Shown piece by piece: positions 1-11,458 of a stretch of 64,000 nt of DNA. This DNA is from Xylaria sp. FL1777. Lineage: Eukaryota; Ascomycota; Sordariomycetes; Xylariales; Xylariaceae. Under the pieces are notes generated by a model, which worked only from the letters and a program-made list of their open reading frames with translations, did no database searches and was not told the DNA's origin. The stretch lies in the NCBI GenBank assembly GCA_022578965.1, contig MU400636.1, positions 1 to 64,000 on the forward strand, read 5' to 3'. Every line of letters begins with the position of its first letter. Position 1 is the stretch's first letter. The translations under genes were made by a program, and so were the position numbers.

Positions 1-3000
1 AGAACATTAATTGTTGGGAAATAAACGGTAATTTAGTTCGTTTACCCCGCTAAATTCTTATTGTCGGTTGAATGTGGTAGTGGCCCTCCATACACTGAGT
101 CACTCACTACCCGCTCTCGGAGACGTGGAAGAAGAACACGGGGAACCTCGGGAAGGGCGGGGAATCCCGTTCTTGGTCGACTCCTTTTTTTGATGCTCCA
201 TATTTCCTCGGCTCTCTTCCGCGGCGCATGAACGGGGCATAGATACTTCGTACACTACATAGTAATTCTCAGCTTAAGGCGGCACCAACTAAAACGTGTC
301 GTGCGGGGAGAGGTCATGTTCACAGACATTAGTCGGGCTGGTCTAAAAAGAACTCGCTGGCCCAAAGTACCTAGATAGTCAAAACCATAATTATGTATTG
401 GGACGCCAGGGTAGCTCTAAGTATATTCTGCAGAACGACAACGGGGCGGCGCCGAGACCGTTGAGGCATTGCCGCCCGTACCGGAGCCGGTAGAAGACCG
501 CTCACCATTGGGGTTCAGCCTTTATCCATAGTCTAGCCCGCCCACTGGTAGTTAGATTTGGGTTCAAGGATTGCCATATACGACTGTAACAATTCCTGAT
601 TTTAATGGAGTAAACACTGCATTTTGTGCCATTTCGCGTCTTCAAATGTAACCCAAAGATTTCAGGTGCACACTGGACAAGAAGTCGGTCTGGCGGCCAA
701 TCCAATAGGTCACCTTGGATCTAGTCGGGAAACATGTATTGGGAACACTGCGAATGGTCGGCTTATTTTGTGATGCCACATGCAGTGCAGCTGCTTATCA
801 CGGATTTGTACCTAGGTAAGCGACACCTATAATGACATGTGCATTCTTCAAACTACGTTGCCCAGATTGTCGTGGCTCCGATCTAGGCTATGAAATCGTG
901 CGGTTCTTTCCGAGTTATAGGATTCGTCAATTATCTTCGCTGAAGCACATCTGACTGGTTGGGTACTGTTACCAAGTTCGTATCTGGCTTACGCAACACA
1001 GCATTTCTTCGCAGTCTTCCCAAATCTCAGCAATTTATCCCGGATTCTAAAGCATGTGACAAGTATCATTATGTGCGTCAATAATAGTGGTAAGTGGAGT
1101 GAAGAACATGCTGTTTTAGGTCCTCCGTAGCTAGTGTTGCATTGGCGTCGGTATAGCTCTCGCTGTTAGCTTTTGAAGTCTTGAAATCGGCAGGTGAGAA
1201 TAGGTGTAGGTCCGTAGATCAACAAGCTCGGCCAACACTATCACTTTCAGTGGAGGTGGTACCTTGAGGCGGGTTTCGAAGTAATCGACCTGTTTTGCTA
1301 TATGGACTATTGAGCGTGCTACATTACGAGATATGCCGTTAGAGTAACACGTGTGACCAATCTCATCGCAACGATCGATATGGGGATTCCTGAGATTTGG
1401 GGAACGAGCCTGGTTCACCATATCAGACGAACAAAAGCACTAGGAACAGGATCCTGTGCTCTAGATTCGGCGGACAAAGTCAATCTTGAATGTCAATAGT
1501 CAATTAGAAATACCTAGGCTGAAACTTCAGGAGCGCGAGGTTCAGGGATAATAGAGTAGTATATCTAGAAATCTGGTTTCGAGACCGTTGATGATGAATT
1601 GAGCAACATGTCAAAGAACATCATCCATGGCGGATCTCGGCATCATGGCTCGGGATCGATGGATATGAGATGAATAGATACATACGTGTGTATGCTATTG
1701 GTGCAACTGCCGCCCTGGGTGTTTTGTCTAAGTCTTGTTAGTGATAGTAATACAAGCTATTCCTGTCTTTCTAAAGCGAATGTGAGACGATATGTCAGTG
1801 CCCCTAAGGGGAAGCTCTTTATGCACGAAAATAGATTGCCTGATCTGGAAGCAAGGCGCCGATGGATGAATCGTGAAGCGCGGGCCTCAATCCGCGCATA
1901 GTAGGCATCGTCAAGGGGAGGGAATCAGTGGAGGTCGACGATAGAAACTGCAGAACAGAATAAGGCTGCATAAGCCTGATATCCCGATGAAGCAGGCGTT
2001 TGAGAACGGTGGAGTCGAGGATGTTCCCGTGTCGTGGCCTGTAAAGCGGATATCGACAAGTCAATTTGTAAATACGCAGTAGTGTAGCTAGGTAGGTAGT
2101 GTACATATACTACTTAGTAGTTCAGGGGGAAATGTATGAAAGAGGCCTCGCGCTCAGGACTGATGATGGTCGTCTTCTTCCCTATGGCATGTATTGGATA
2201 TAGTTCAAGGTGGTACTGGGCAGTGTACAACAGCAGTTGTGAAGATAGCTGCTAGTACTTAAGTATACGTACATATGTAGATCGAAGTTAAAGGTACATG
2301 ATATTGCAGATACCTACATGTAGTAGTGTACGTACGTATTCCCATTATGACAGCGGGACTGAGCGTTGTCGTCTAGAGAATGCCAAGAACCCAAAGTCCA
2401 CAAGCGACTTCATCCCATGTGTCGAGACCCCCCCAAGCCGAGCCCATGTTTCGTCTCCCATGTCTCCCACCCACGCGGACGCGGACGGCGATCGGAAGAA
2501 ATCGGGGTCTTTGCATATTGGATCCCTACAGGGTTCCAGGGGTCCCTCGCGGGTAGTACCTATCTGTGTTGCACATACCTACTACATATACGTACCTACC
2601 CAGTACACTGCATGTAGCACTAAAATTGGTCCTTACTGCGTAGGTATAAGAACAGTTTCTGGAGTAATTCTGGAACCCTTCCTTCTTTGACTCTAGTGTA
2701 ATTGTGCTGGGGCGGTCGCTCGAGTATTATCCTCTCGAAATTGTAGACTTATATTGACGGCCTTCTTCCCCTGTACAGGCATTAACTGTTTACCTAATAG
2801 GTCGTCTATGTAGTGGACAATGAATACCGGATCTGGCCCAAGGGGCAAAATCAAAATGAGCTGGAAACGAGATTCGGCCGCGCCGTTGTGTGATGATACA
2901 CCATTTTGTGACATGGATTGTGATCGGGGATTGTCTACACTAGGTCCGTAAATAGTATGCTACCTACGTACTGAGTATGGTCGCTTCGGACATACGCAGT

Positions 3001-4833
3001 AGTCACGTACCAGTAGGTATAATACTTTCGTATGGAATATTAAAAAAAATAACTAGTATGTAACTAAATCCGAAAATTAGAAACATGTCAGGCTGACTAC
3101 CGGGTACTTACTAAGTAAGCGCATTTACTGCCTACCTACCTAATAATCTAGCGTTCATTTGTATCCTCCATTGTGCATGTTCTCCAGTTATCTTCCCGGC
3201 GGTTTGGGGGAATAGCATTATACGCACTTACAAGAATTTGGGGTAATCGGCGTACTATATGTAGATGCTGGCTGCAACAGATACGATTCTGCCGACATTG
3301 GTCTTAGGTTCGTTACCTGTGTACATAGAGTAATGAAGATACACGAAGTGGTTAGGAGAAGAATACATGTAGTGCTAGGTATATCTAAAAAAAAAAAAAA
3401 AAAAAAAAAGGAACTTGGGACAGGGTTATGATCCATCGTCAGCTGGTTGGAAACTTTTTTTTAAGGAGACTCCTGGATGAATAGCTGGCTGCACTGGTAG
3501 GTACCTACGTCCTACTGAAAAAGTTCTCAGAAATCCTTCAATTCTTCAATCCAACCCCTTTCATCGTGATCTGCTGCCTGTCATAATTTACAGTGGTACT
3601 GGCGCTTGACCATACCTGCTGCGCACCCTAAGTATCGCCTACGGCCTTATAGTTTGCAGGTACCGATACACCCAACGGTCCGGGACTTGCATCGACTTGC
3701 ATGTACAAACAACTCCCTACCGACTTACACACTGCAGCACTTAAGATACAGATGATCCAATAAGCTTCCGGTTCATATGCAGATTTGGTGTGCTTCTTCA
3801 TCATCCTCGTTCAACTTTCGCATACATCTTGAAAGTAGAGGTTGGTGGCTTACAAAAAGCACTCGTCTCACAGCACCATCACATCACAGCATTGTCGTTG
3901 CAAGCTTTGTCTCGTGTAGTGGGAGCACGGTTTACGGAGTCCCGTTTTCCAGCCATGTACAAATGTAATTCTGCCGGTCCTATTGGACTAAACTACCACT
4001 TACTTACTCGTACTAATCTCATCCTCACATTTCTCCCTACAAGGATGATGGATGCAGGCTGTTGGGACGGTGTGCCGTGACCGCTAATACACTGCCGTAG
4101 TGTACGTGAATGACAAGACAATTTCTTTACGCAGGCAGTAGCTCCCGACGCCGGCGACCGGCCCCAACGAAATCTCAGCCTGCTGGTCACTTATTAGTCA
4201 AGAGTATCCTCAAGAACGCGAGTCCGTGATGACTGTGCCCTGTGTGCAAGATGATCTTGGGCACCAACTGGAATTGCATTACACTACACTATTCACACTA
4301 CACTAAGTCTACACGTAAACGAAGCGGAAATTTCGGAGATTGGAGTGTTCAGACCTTCTCAAAACCGGATCAGTTGACGTTTTTCTCCAATTCTTGCTGC
4401 CCTCCGTGACCCCAATTTCTCCATATTGGCAAAGTTGTCTGTTGCCCTTCTGGGACACAGGCCGCCTGGAGGGCCCCTGTTACTGTTGCCATTTGGCATC
4501 TGGCTAGGCGGCACACGACACTACACTAAGCCTGTAGGTACCGATCTGGGGGTGCCGGAGACCAGTGTTTTTGTATACTAGGCTGGTATCGTCGGTGTCG
4601 TCGGCGTCGGCGTCTGTGCTGCTGCTGTCGTCTGAAGTCCCGAGTCGAGTCGGCCTGGGATGATGCTTCATTATTCACATTCCCTACATATACTGCCCCG
4701 ACGTTCACCAGTCACATCTCTCGTTTCCAGCAGCTGGACAGCCTGTGTCTGGAGGTCTTGAAACCCCAACGAAACCTCGGGGGTACCCTCTGCCTCAGCT
4801 TATTACTACGCCCCTGTCGTAGGATCCAAGGAC
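1..4833. other. No recognisable gene
   Basis: I see only short open frames (the longest 130 codons) on both strands, none resembling a family I know and none joining into a spliced model. The stretch contains a 23-base A run at 3387-3409 and scattered TAGGTA/TACCTA words. It is best read as intergenic or decayed DNA. Function unknown. Confidence 0.6.
3387..3409. repeat. Poly-A run (23 bases)
   Basis: An uninterrupted homopolymer of 23 A in the gene-free left end. It could be a microsatellite or the tail of a decayed retroposed sequence; nothing nearby lets me decide. Confidence 0.85.
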
Positions 4834-5295
4834 ATGGCGAAACTTCGCGGTCTCACATCTGGGATAGACAGGACATCCCAAACAAGGGTCTTCGGTCCGC
4901 CACCTCGTACTGCACCTGGGTTGTTATTATTAAGAAGCCCACCTGCACCTGGACGTGCCGTTCATAAGACCGGACGCTGCAGCACAAATCTGACCCTCGT
5001 TCACAGCCATTATCCGTCGTCAGGTCACATTGCGCGCTACCACCACCACCACCACCACCACCACCGCAGCAGCCAGCATCTTTCCGAACCTTGTCCCTCT
5101 CATTCCGGGCCTTTCTCTAGTACCTCTCCAGTCCGAAAGTGGAAACCCCCAGCAGCGCACATCACCCACATCACCCACGCACACGCACAGCCTGCAGCCA
5201 CCGGCCACCTTAGTGCCGCTAGTCCTAGCCCCAGTAGCTCAACTCTAAGTCCATCCCCAACCACTGGCCTCTTACTTCGCCGCCCTCGACGACCA
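4834..5295 (+). other. Open frame continuous with the malic enzyme reading frame (5' leader or N-terminal extension)
   Basis: The malic enzyme frame stays open for 154 codons upstream of the chosen ATG at 5296, back to an ATG at 4834. The extension is low-complexity: it contains a (CAC)n tract at about 5039-5067 that would encode a His run, then Ser/Pro-rich sequence. It lacks a clear targeting signal. I regard it as probably untranslated leader, but an extended isoform cannot be excluded from sequence alone. Confidence 0.4.
5039..5067. repeat. CAC/ACC trinucleotide microsatellite
   Basis: About nine tandem CAC units lie in the region upstream of the malic enzyme ATG. In the open frame they would encode polyhistidine. 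Confidence 0.85.
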
Positions 5296-7487
5296 ATGGC
5301 GTATAATACATACAGTACGGCCAGCTCAGACATATCGACCCCTCGCTCATCCTCTCCCTCGTCTGTATTTTCCGGACGCTCGTCGCATACTTCCGTTGCT
5401 AGCAAACGATTATCCTTGTCATTACAGCGAAGGCAGTCTGCTTTCAATCCTATGTCCACAGTTGATATCGCTTCTATTGAACAGCGTATGAAAATGGCTT
5501 CCCTTGATGGGCTAAGAGGTTACGCCCAAGACCACTATGGCGAGGTCAAGCAGGACAAAGCCACGGACTACGTGCCCAAGTCAGCCGCTGGCGGCTACCA
5601 AGTGCTACGAGAACCTCTTTGGAATAAAGGTGTGCATTTGCTAAGCCCTCATCATAAAAATTATCCTATCAAACTCTGCGCAGATGTAGCTCCGTGCAAG
5701 CTGTTAACGTGTTACTCATCATAAAGGTCTCTCATTCACCCCCGAGGAGCGCGTGTCCATGAACCTTACGGGTTTAATTCCACATGCCATGGAGAGTGCC
5801 GAAACCCAGGTGGAGAGGTGTATGAAAATGATCAACACACGGCCAACTCCTGTCGACAAGTACCTGTACTTGTCTTCCCTTAAGAGCCAAAATCTCGACC
5901 TCTTCTACCGAGTGCTCATAGATCATGTCGCCGACCTAATGCCATTGGTCTATACACCTACCATTGGCGACGTCTGTTTGCAGTATTCTACCCTTTATAC
6001 CCGTCCAGAAGCCTTGTATATCTCAATCAAACAGCGAAAGTCAATCCGGACGATCCTTCGGAATTGGCCTCACCCCAACCCCGAGATTTGCGTCGTAACG
6101 GATGGATCGCGCATTCTAGGTTTGGGTGACCTGGGTGTTAATGGTGTGGGAATCTCGGTGAGTTCTCTCGGATAGAGCGGAGTTGATGTTACTTCGTACT
6201 GAGGTGTTAACATGTGATAATAGATTGGAAAGCTAGCTCTATACACTGGAGCCGCTGGCATCCACCCTGAGAAGACCCTTCCCATTGTGTTGGATGCCGG
6301 TACTGCTAATGAGGACAACCTCAAGGACCCTCTTTACCTCGGTCTCCGGGCCAAGCGTCCCCCTCCTCCTGTAATGCAGGAGTTTGTGGATGAGTTCATG
6401 GAGGCTGTTAGAGATGTTTATCCTGAGATGCTCGTGCAATTTGAGGATTTTGAGACCGAAAAGGCCTTTAACTACCTCGCCCGTTACAGGCACGAGTACA
6501 AGTGCTTCAACGATGATATCCAGGGAACTGGTGCCGTCGTACTCGCTGGGTAGGTCTCGCTTAAGCCTTGTTCCGGGGGAACTGTATCCACTAATACGAA
6601 TTTCTTACAGTTATATCGGTGCTGTGAATCTGTCCGGTGTGCCCCTCGACGACCAGCGCCTCGTTTTCATGGGCGCTGGTTCCGCCGGTGTGGGTGTCGC
6701 TAAGCAGATGGTCGAGTACTACACTCGCCGTGGACTGTCAGAACAGGCCGCTAAGGACAAGTTCTGGCTTGTTGATACCAAGGGTCTTGTGACGTGGGAT
6801 AGAGGTGACAAGTTGCCAGAGCACAAGAAGTACTTCGCTCGTTCAGACAACAATGGCCACCAATTCCGCACTCTAGAGGAAGTAATTGAATACGTCAGGC
6901 CATCAGCTCTTGTCGGATTAACAGCCACTTTCGGTGTATTCACCGAATCAGTCGTTCGTGCTCTCAAGGCATCAGTTGATTCGGGCGGCTCCGGTCGACG
7001 TCCCATTCTATTCCCCCTTAGCAACCCTCTTACCAAGGCAGAGTGCACATTTGAACAAGCTGTTCAGTGGACAGATGGCACCGTCATATTTGCCTCCGGT
7101 TCTCCTTTCGCTCCTTTCGCCGTCAAGTCTGGTGATTCTGCCGTCACTTACTGGCCTAATCAGGGCAACAATGTCTACGTGTTCCCCGGTCTTGGTCTCG
7201 GTGCCATCCTTGCGAAGGCCTCCAAGATTACTGATGAGATGGTTTACATGTCAGCAGCTTCACTTGCGGAATCCCTCAACGCAGAAGAAATCCACAAAGG
7301 TCTGATCTACCCTCGCATAGAACGGGTCCGCGATGCTAGCATCGTTGTCGCCCGTGAGGTAATGAAGGCCGCCCGGAGAGAAGGTGTCAGCACGCTCCCC
7401 GAAGCGCAGTGGGTGGAGTGGGAAGAATGGGGTGACGTCGCCTTGACGAAATTCATCAAGGATAGGGTCTATGACCCTCTCAAGTAA
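5296..7487 (+). CDS. Malic enzyme (NAD-type, probably mitochondrial)
   Basis: Oxidative decarboxylation of malate to pyruvate with reduction of NAD(P). I model four exons: 5296-5629, 5727-6157, 6224-6549 and 6611-7487, giving 655 residues; the introns of 97, 66 and 61 bp are GT-AG and keep frame. Visible motifs are YTPTIGD (about 187-193), the TDG...GLGDLGVNG malate/NAD region (about 239-251), FNDDIQGTG (350-358, the metal-binding Asp pair), the dinucleotide fold GAGSAGVG (385-392), then LSNP and FPGLGLGA towards the C-terminus. These are the full family hallmarks, so the enzyme should be active. The first 50 residues are Ser/Arg-rich and low in acidic residues, compatible with a mitochondrial presequence but not decisive. 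The yeast counterpart is MAE1. The cofactor preference (NAD or NADP) is not proven by what I can see. Confidence 0.95.
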
Positions 7488-8756
7488 GCTATTCATCGTG
7501 GATTGCGTACCTGCGTTGCATTTGACTCGGAAGCCGATACCCACCCATTGTGATTTATTATCATCATTATCGTCATTGCCGGCGTTTTTACATATGATTT
7601 CTTAATACCGCTTCGATTCGATCATAATGATTGACTTTTATGCCTAAAGGCCACCATCTAAGGAAGGAGTTGCCGCTGGCTTTCAACAACACCAAAAGAG
7701 CACACATGCGGCAAATGCTTAGCATGTTTGACTGGGAAGCGGAGACGATAATGGAAGGATGACGACACGAAGAGTACACATTAGATGTGGATGAGGGAAA
7801 CGTCCATAGACGGCATTAGACGAGAGGCGCCAGAGCCCCGGTTATTAAGCAATGCATTCCTTAACTCTTTCAACAAGTCTGTCTCCTATCGTTCTAATTG
7901 CTAACACCGTAGACACCGTGTGATCTCATTTTGTGCGAAAGCAAGCTCGAGTGGAGATTTTAGCGGCCTAGGTGAGTTGAACTACTGTAAGTCTAAGCTG
8001 CCTATCCGTCGACCCGATGTCCTCGACCCCAACGCGCGAAGCTCCTTGCTCCGCTTCCCCAGATTTCCTAAACTGTCCAACATGAGAAGATTCGGCCAAT
8101 AGTAGAATAGTTCATCTTGGCTCGCAGGCTAAGAATGGGCCATCGCTACCACTACTTCTCCAAATATTTCTGTTCGCGTGAATCTTCGTTGGAGATGAAA
8201 GTACTCCGTCCCCATCGAATCCGACCCAAGAATTTCTCATCTATATTTAATCTGTTGAACGTGTCAACCTCCAGATTAGCCGAGCGGCTCAACCTATACC
8301 TGTCAACCCCTCCCTAGTATTTTCACTGGCTAACTTGCTAGCTCTGTCCTGCCACAATGGGCTGTTGCCATATTTTGGTTATTTTATCCTGGAACGATGT
8401 AGCATCGCTAGTTTTTCAAACTCCGTATTCGTAGCTAGAAGTGTAGGCCATCTAGTCTAGAGCACACCTAGAGAGTGTGAAGCGCTGCTCTCCGCTTTCG
8501 CCTGAGCACCAACTTGGGTAAAACCTCACCACTTATAGATACATAAAGTACTAGCAATCCTACGTAGATCCTTATCCCAAGGTGCCTATGCCTCGCCAAG
8601 TCATGATAACGGCTCCTTATTAAACTTGAGAATTTTCCCTCTCATAACTAGAATAAGATAGGTGAGCCAAGCATCTCGAAAGACTGGGAATCATTACCGT
8701 TTCCAAGGATATAAATAATACCAATCTAATTCCACAACAGGAAGCAAAAGCGAACC
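7488..8756. other. Intergenic region between malic enzyme and GH28 gene
   Basis: It has no supportable gene. It holds the 3' flank of malic enzyme and the promoter of the pectinase gene. A TATA-like TATAAATA sits at about 8710-8717, only about 40 bp before the ATG, and one CreA-like CTCCGC word lies near 8490. Both are weak sequence matches. Confidence 0.6.
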
Positions 8757-10857
8757 ATGAAAGCTCCCCTCCTCCTCCTCGCGGGTCTTCTCCCGGCGCT
8801 CGCGCACGCGGCCCTGAACGTCACGGGGTCGACGTGCACGGTGACGCCGCTGCCGACGACGGGCACGGGCCAGGAGCCGGACGACACGCCGCAGATCCTG
8901 CAAGCGTTCAAGCAGTGCGGGACGAACGGCAAGGTGGTGCTGACCGAGGGCCTGTTCCACATCGGCCAGGTCATGGACACGCTGACCTTCAGCAACGTCG
9001 ACATCGAGATCCACGGCACCCTCCGCTGGTCCTCCAACATCCAGTACTGGCTGCGCAGCAGCCTCCCCGTCACCTACGCCGCGCGCAGCACCGCCTGGCG
9101 CGTCGGCGGCACCGACATCCGCATCCGCGGCTTCGGCAAGGCCCTGTTCGACGGCCAGGGCCAGCTGTGGTATGACCAGAATCGCGGCCAGAGCAATCAG
9201 AATGGGAGGCCGATTAGCTTGACGCTTTGGCATGCGAAGAACGTCCTCGTTGACGGTATCACGTGGCGTCAGAGTCAGTTTTGGCGTGAGTTACCGTTTC
9301 TTTTTATTTTTTATACCTGCCTTCTTTTTCCCTAGACACTTAGGGGTTTGAGTGGTGGGAGGCGAGGGGATGGTCTATATACATGCTATTATCGACAGCT
9401 AGTCTTTTCTCAAGTGGAAATTAGTTTACTGCTAGTGAGCTTGTGGATAATATAGAAAGTTGTAGGGAAAGAAGTGGTAGTGTTTTGAGAGAGGTTATGA
9501 TACTGCTACTGTTCTACCTCACTAATGGGATGAACTAACGTCGGTCATATATCTGTAGATACCTTCGTCGCTTATAGCGAGAACATTACTATGACGAACT
9601 TGGACATGAACGCAACGAGTAACAGCCAATGGAGTACGGTGAACACAGACGGCATAGACACGGTCAGTCCGATCCCTGAGGCATTTCAAACTCTCGTTCC
9701 GTAGCCCCTTTCTTTAACTACAATCATACTGACATTTTATTACACGTTAGTGGAACTCCAATAACATATACCTTCAGAACTGGACAGTTACCTGCGGAGA
9801 TGTAAGGATCCCTTCCCTCCCCCCCATTTCGCTTTCGTATCAAAATGAGTCTACAGACATGAACAAACTAGGCGCACCAAATACTCTTTGACTAAAGGAA
9901 TCTCTCATCCAGGACTGCATCAGCATGAAAGGCAACAGCAGCAACGTGTACATATCCAACGTCCATTGCTACGAGTCCGGGTGCGCCGTGATAGGCTCGA
10001 TGGGCTCGAACGCGGCGCAGCCCGACTACGTCTCCAACGTCTACTACGACAACTTCACCTGCACGCACAGCTCGAACGCGGCCTGGATCAAGACGTACTC
10101 GGGGACTGGCTACGTGCGCAACGTGACCTTCGCCAACTTCCAGTTCCAGGACGTCAACCAGCCCATCTACGTGACGCCGGTGAGTTGACGAGAGCAAAAC
10201 CTCCCCTTCCCCCCCCCTTCCCCCAGCTAAGCTAGCTAGCTTGTCCCGAATTCCATGTACAGACCCTATCCGTAGACGGATGAGATCAGGAGAAAGGAGA
10301 GGAAAAGAGAGAGAAAAAGAAATATCAAACTAATTGCTTTGTTATCGAAAAAAAAAAGTGCATCTATGGCTCCTCGGGCTGCGACTCGTCCCGGCTGAAG
10401 ATAAGCGATATCCGCTGGATCAACATAACGGGCACCAGCCGCTACAACATCGCGAGCGCGATCCACTGCTCGAGCGCCGCCCCCGTAAGCAATACCTACC
10501 CATTTACTCTTCCCAGTTATTCTCCTGCTTCCACTTTTCCTCCCTTCTACTTTTAGCGAGCGAGTTTAGAGTAGACAAAGCTCGCTCGGTCCTGATATCA
10601 TCTCCTGGGGGGTTCCGAGGCACTTAATCCAAGCATGACGTCTAAAATAGGGTAAAACCTAGCTCTGATATTCTTTCTTTTTCTCTTTGTTATAGTGCGA
10701 TGGCTTCTACTTCGAGAACGTCAACATCACGAACAAGGACGGCAGGACGGCGGATAAGTTCCTCTGCTCGAATATCGTCAACCAGGCGCAGTCTGGCATC
10801 CCCTGCACGGGAACATGCCCTGCTAGTTGGCCTCAGCAGCTGAGTGGGAATAGTTAG
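8757..10857 (+). CDS. Secreted GH28 pectin hydrolase (exo-polygalacturonase / rhamnogalacturonan-hydrolase type)
   Basis: Predicted to hydrolyse galacturonic acid linkages in plant pectin outside the cell. I model six exons: 8757-9285, 9559-9662, 9751-9801, 9913-10179, 10359-10484 and 10696-10857, giving 412 residues. Residues 1-18 are a clear signal peptide ending in AHA. The beta-helix core shows NTDG (205-208), GDDC (227-230) and WIK (286-288), which supply the three catalytic acids and the Lys of the family. The usual GHG active-site motif is replaced by SGCAVIGSMG (about 250-259), so the customary His is absent. Rhamnogalacturonan-type GH28 members also have GCA here, so this indicates subfamily rather than decay. 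Cys-rich C-terminal exons and several N-x-S/T sites fit a secreted glycoprotein. The first exon is strikingly GC-rich beside AT-rich introns of 273, 88, 111, 179 and 211 bp. The exact substrate is not resolved. Confidence 0.88.
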
Positions 10858-11458
10858 GTTAGAGACGGAGGCAGTCAGATTGTCTGGGTTAGGTTGGACG
10901 ATACCTAAATATGGAAGTAGATAGATGAGGAGGCGAGGTGTTTGAATTGGCCATAATAAGGGTATGAGACAATTAGTTAGGGTCTGTTGGTGGACATCGA
11001 CCGACTCGATTTACCTAACTCTACTCACTGGACTATGTCTATTGGGAGGAGTCAATTTCATAGCAATGCTAAAATCTCTTTTCAAATTAAGTATCTACCC
11101 GCGCCTCGGAGATATATATCTTGCGTGGTAGTAATAAGATGATACCTATGATTTATATCTATAAGAATGAATGTTATTGTTAGCCGTAACTCATAAAACT
11201 CGTAACTTCATCCAACCCTTTCCCATCACGTACATAGATACAGATGTCGTTAGCAGTAGTAAAACGTATTCCTTTGTCACCGCGGTCAAGCCAAATCCTG
11301 CTAGTCAAAACCTTGTCCAGTAGACCAAAACCTTCCAATGCCATTCTCCTCACATAACATGCATGCACCAGGCCCGCCTAGCGTCGGTTTTCTTTCCTCT
11401 TCTACTCTTGTTCGTACTCGATGTCATTCTAAAACCAGAGCCGATGGCCTAGCGGGTA
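10858..11458. other. Convergent intergenic region
   Basis: About 600 bp between the 3' ends of the GH28 gene and the minus-strand gene at 11459-14290. It is AT-rich and I see no gene. Confidence 0.6.

Noticed and set aside
8694..9233. 179-codon minus-strand frame opposite the GH28 first exon
   Set aside because: Shadow of a GC-rich coding exon; the plus strand carries the signal peptide and the family sequence.
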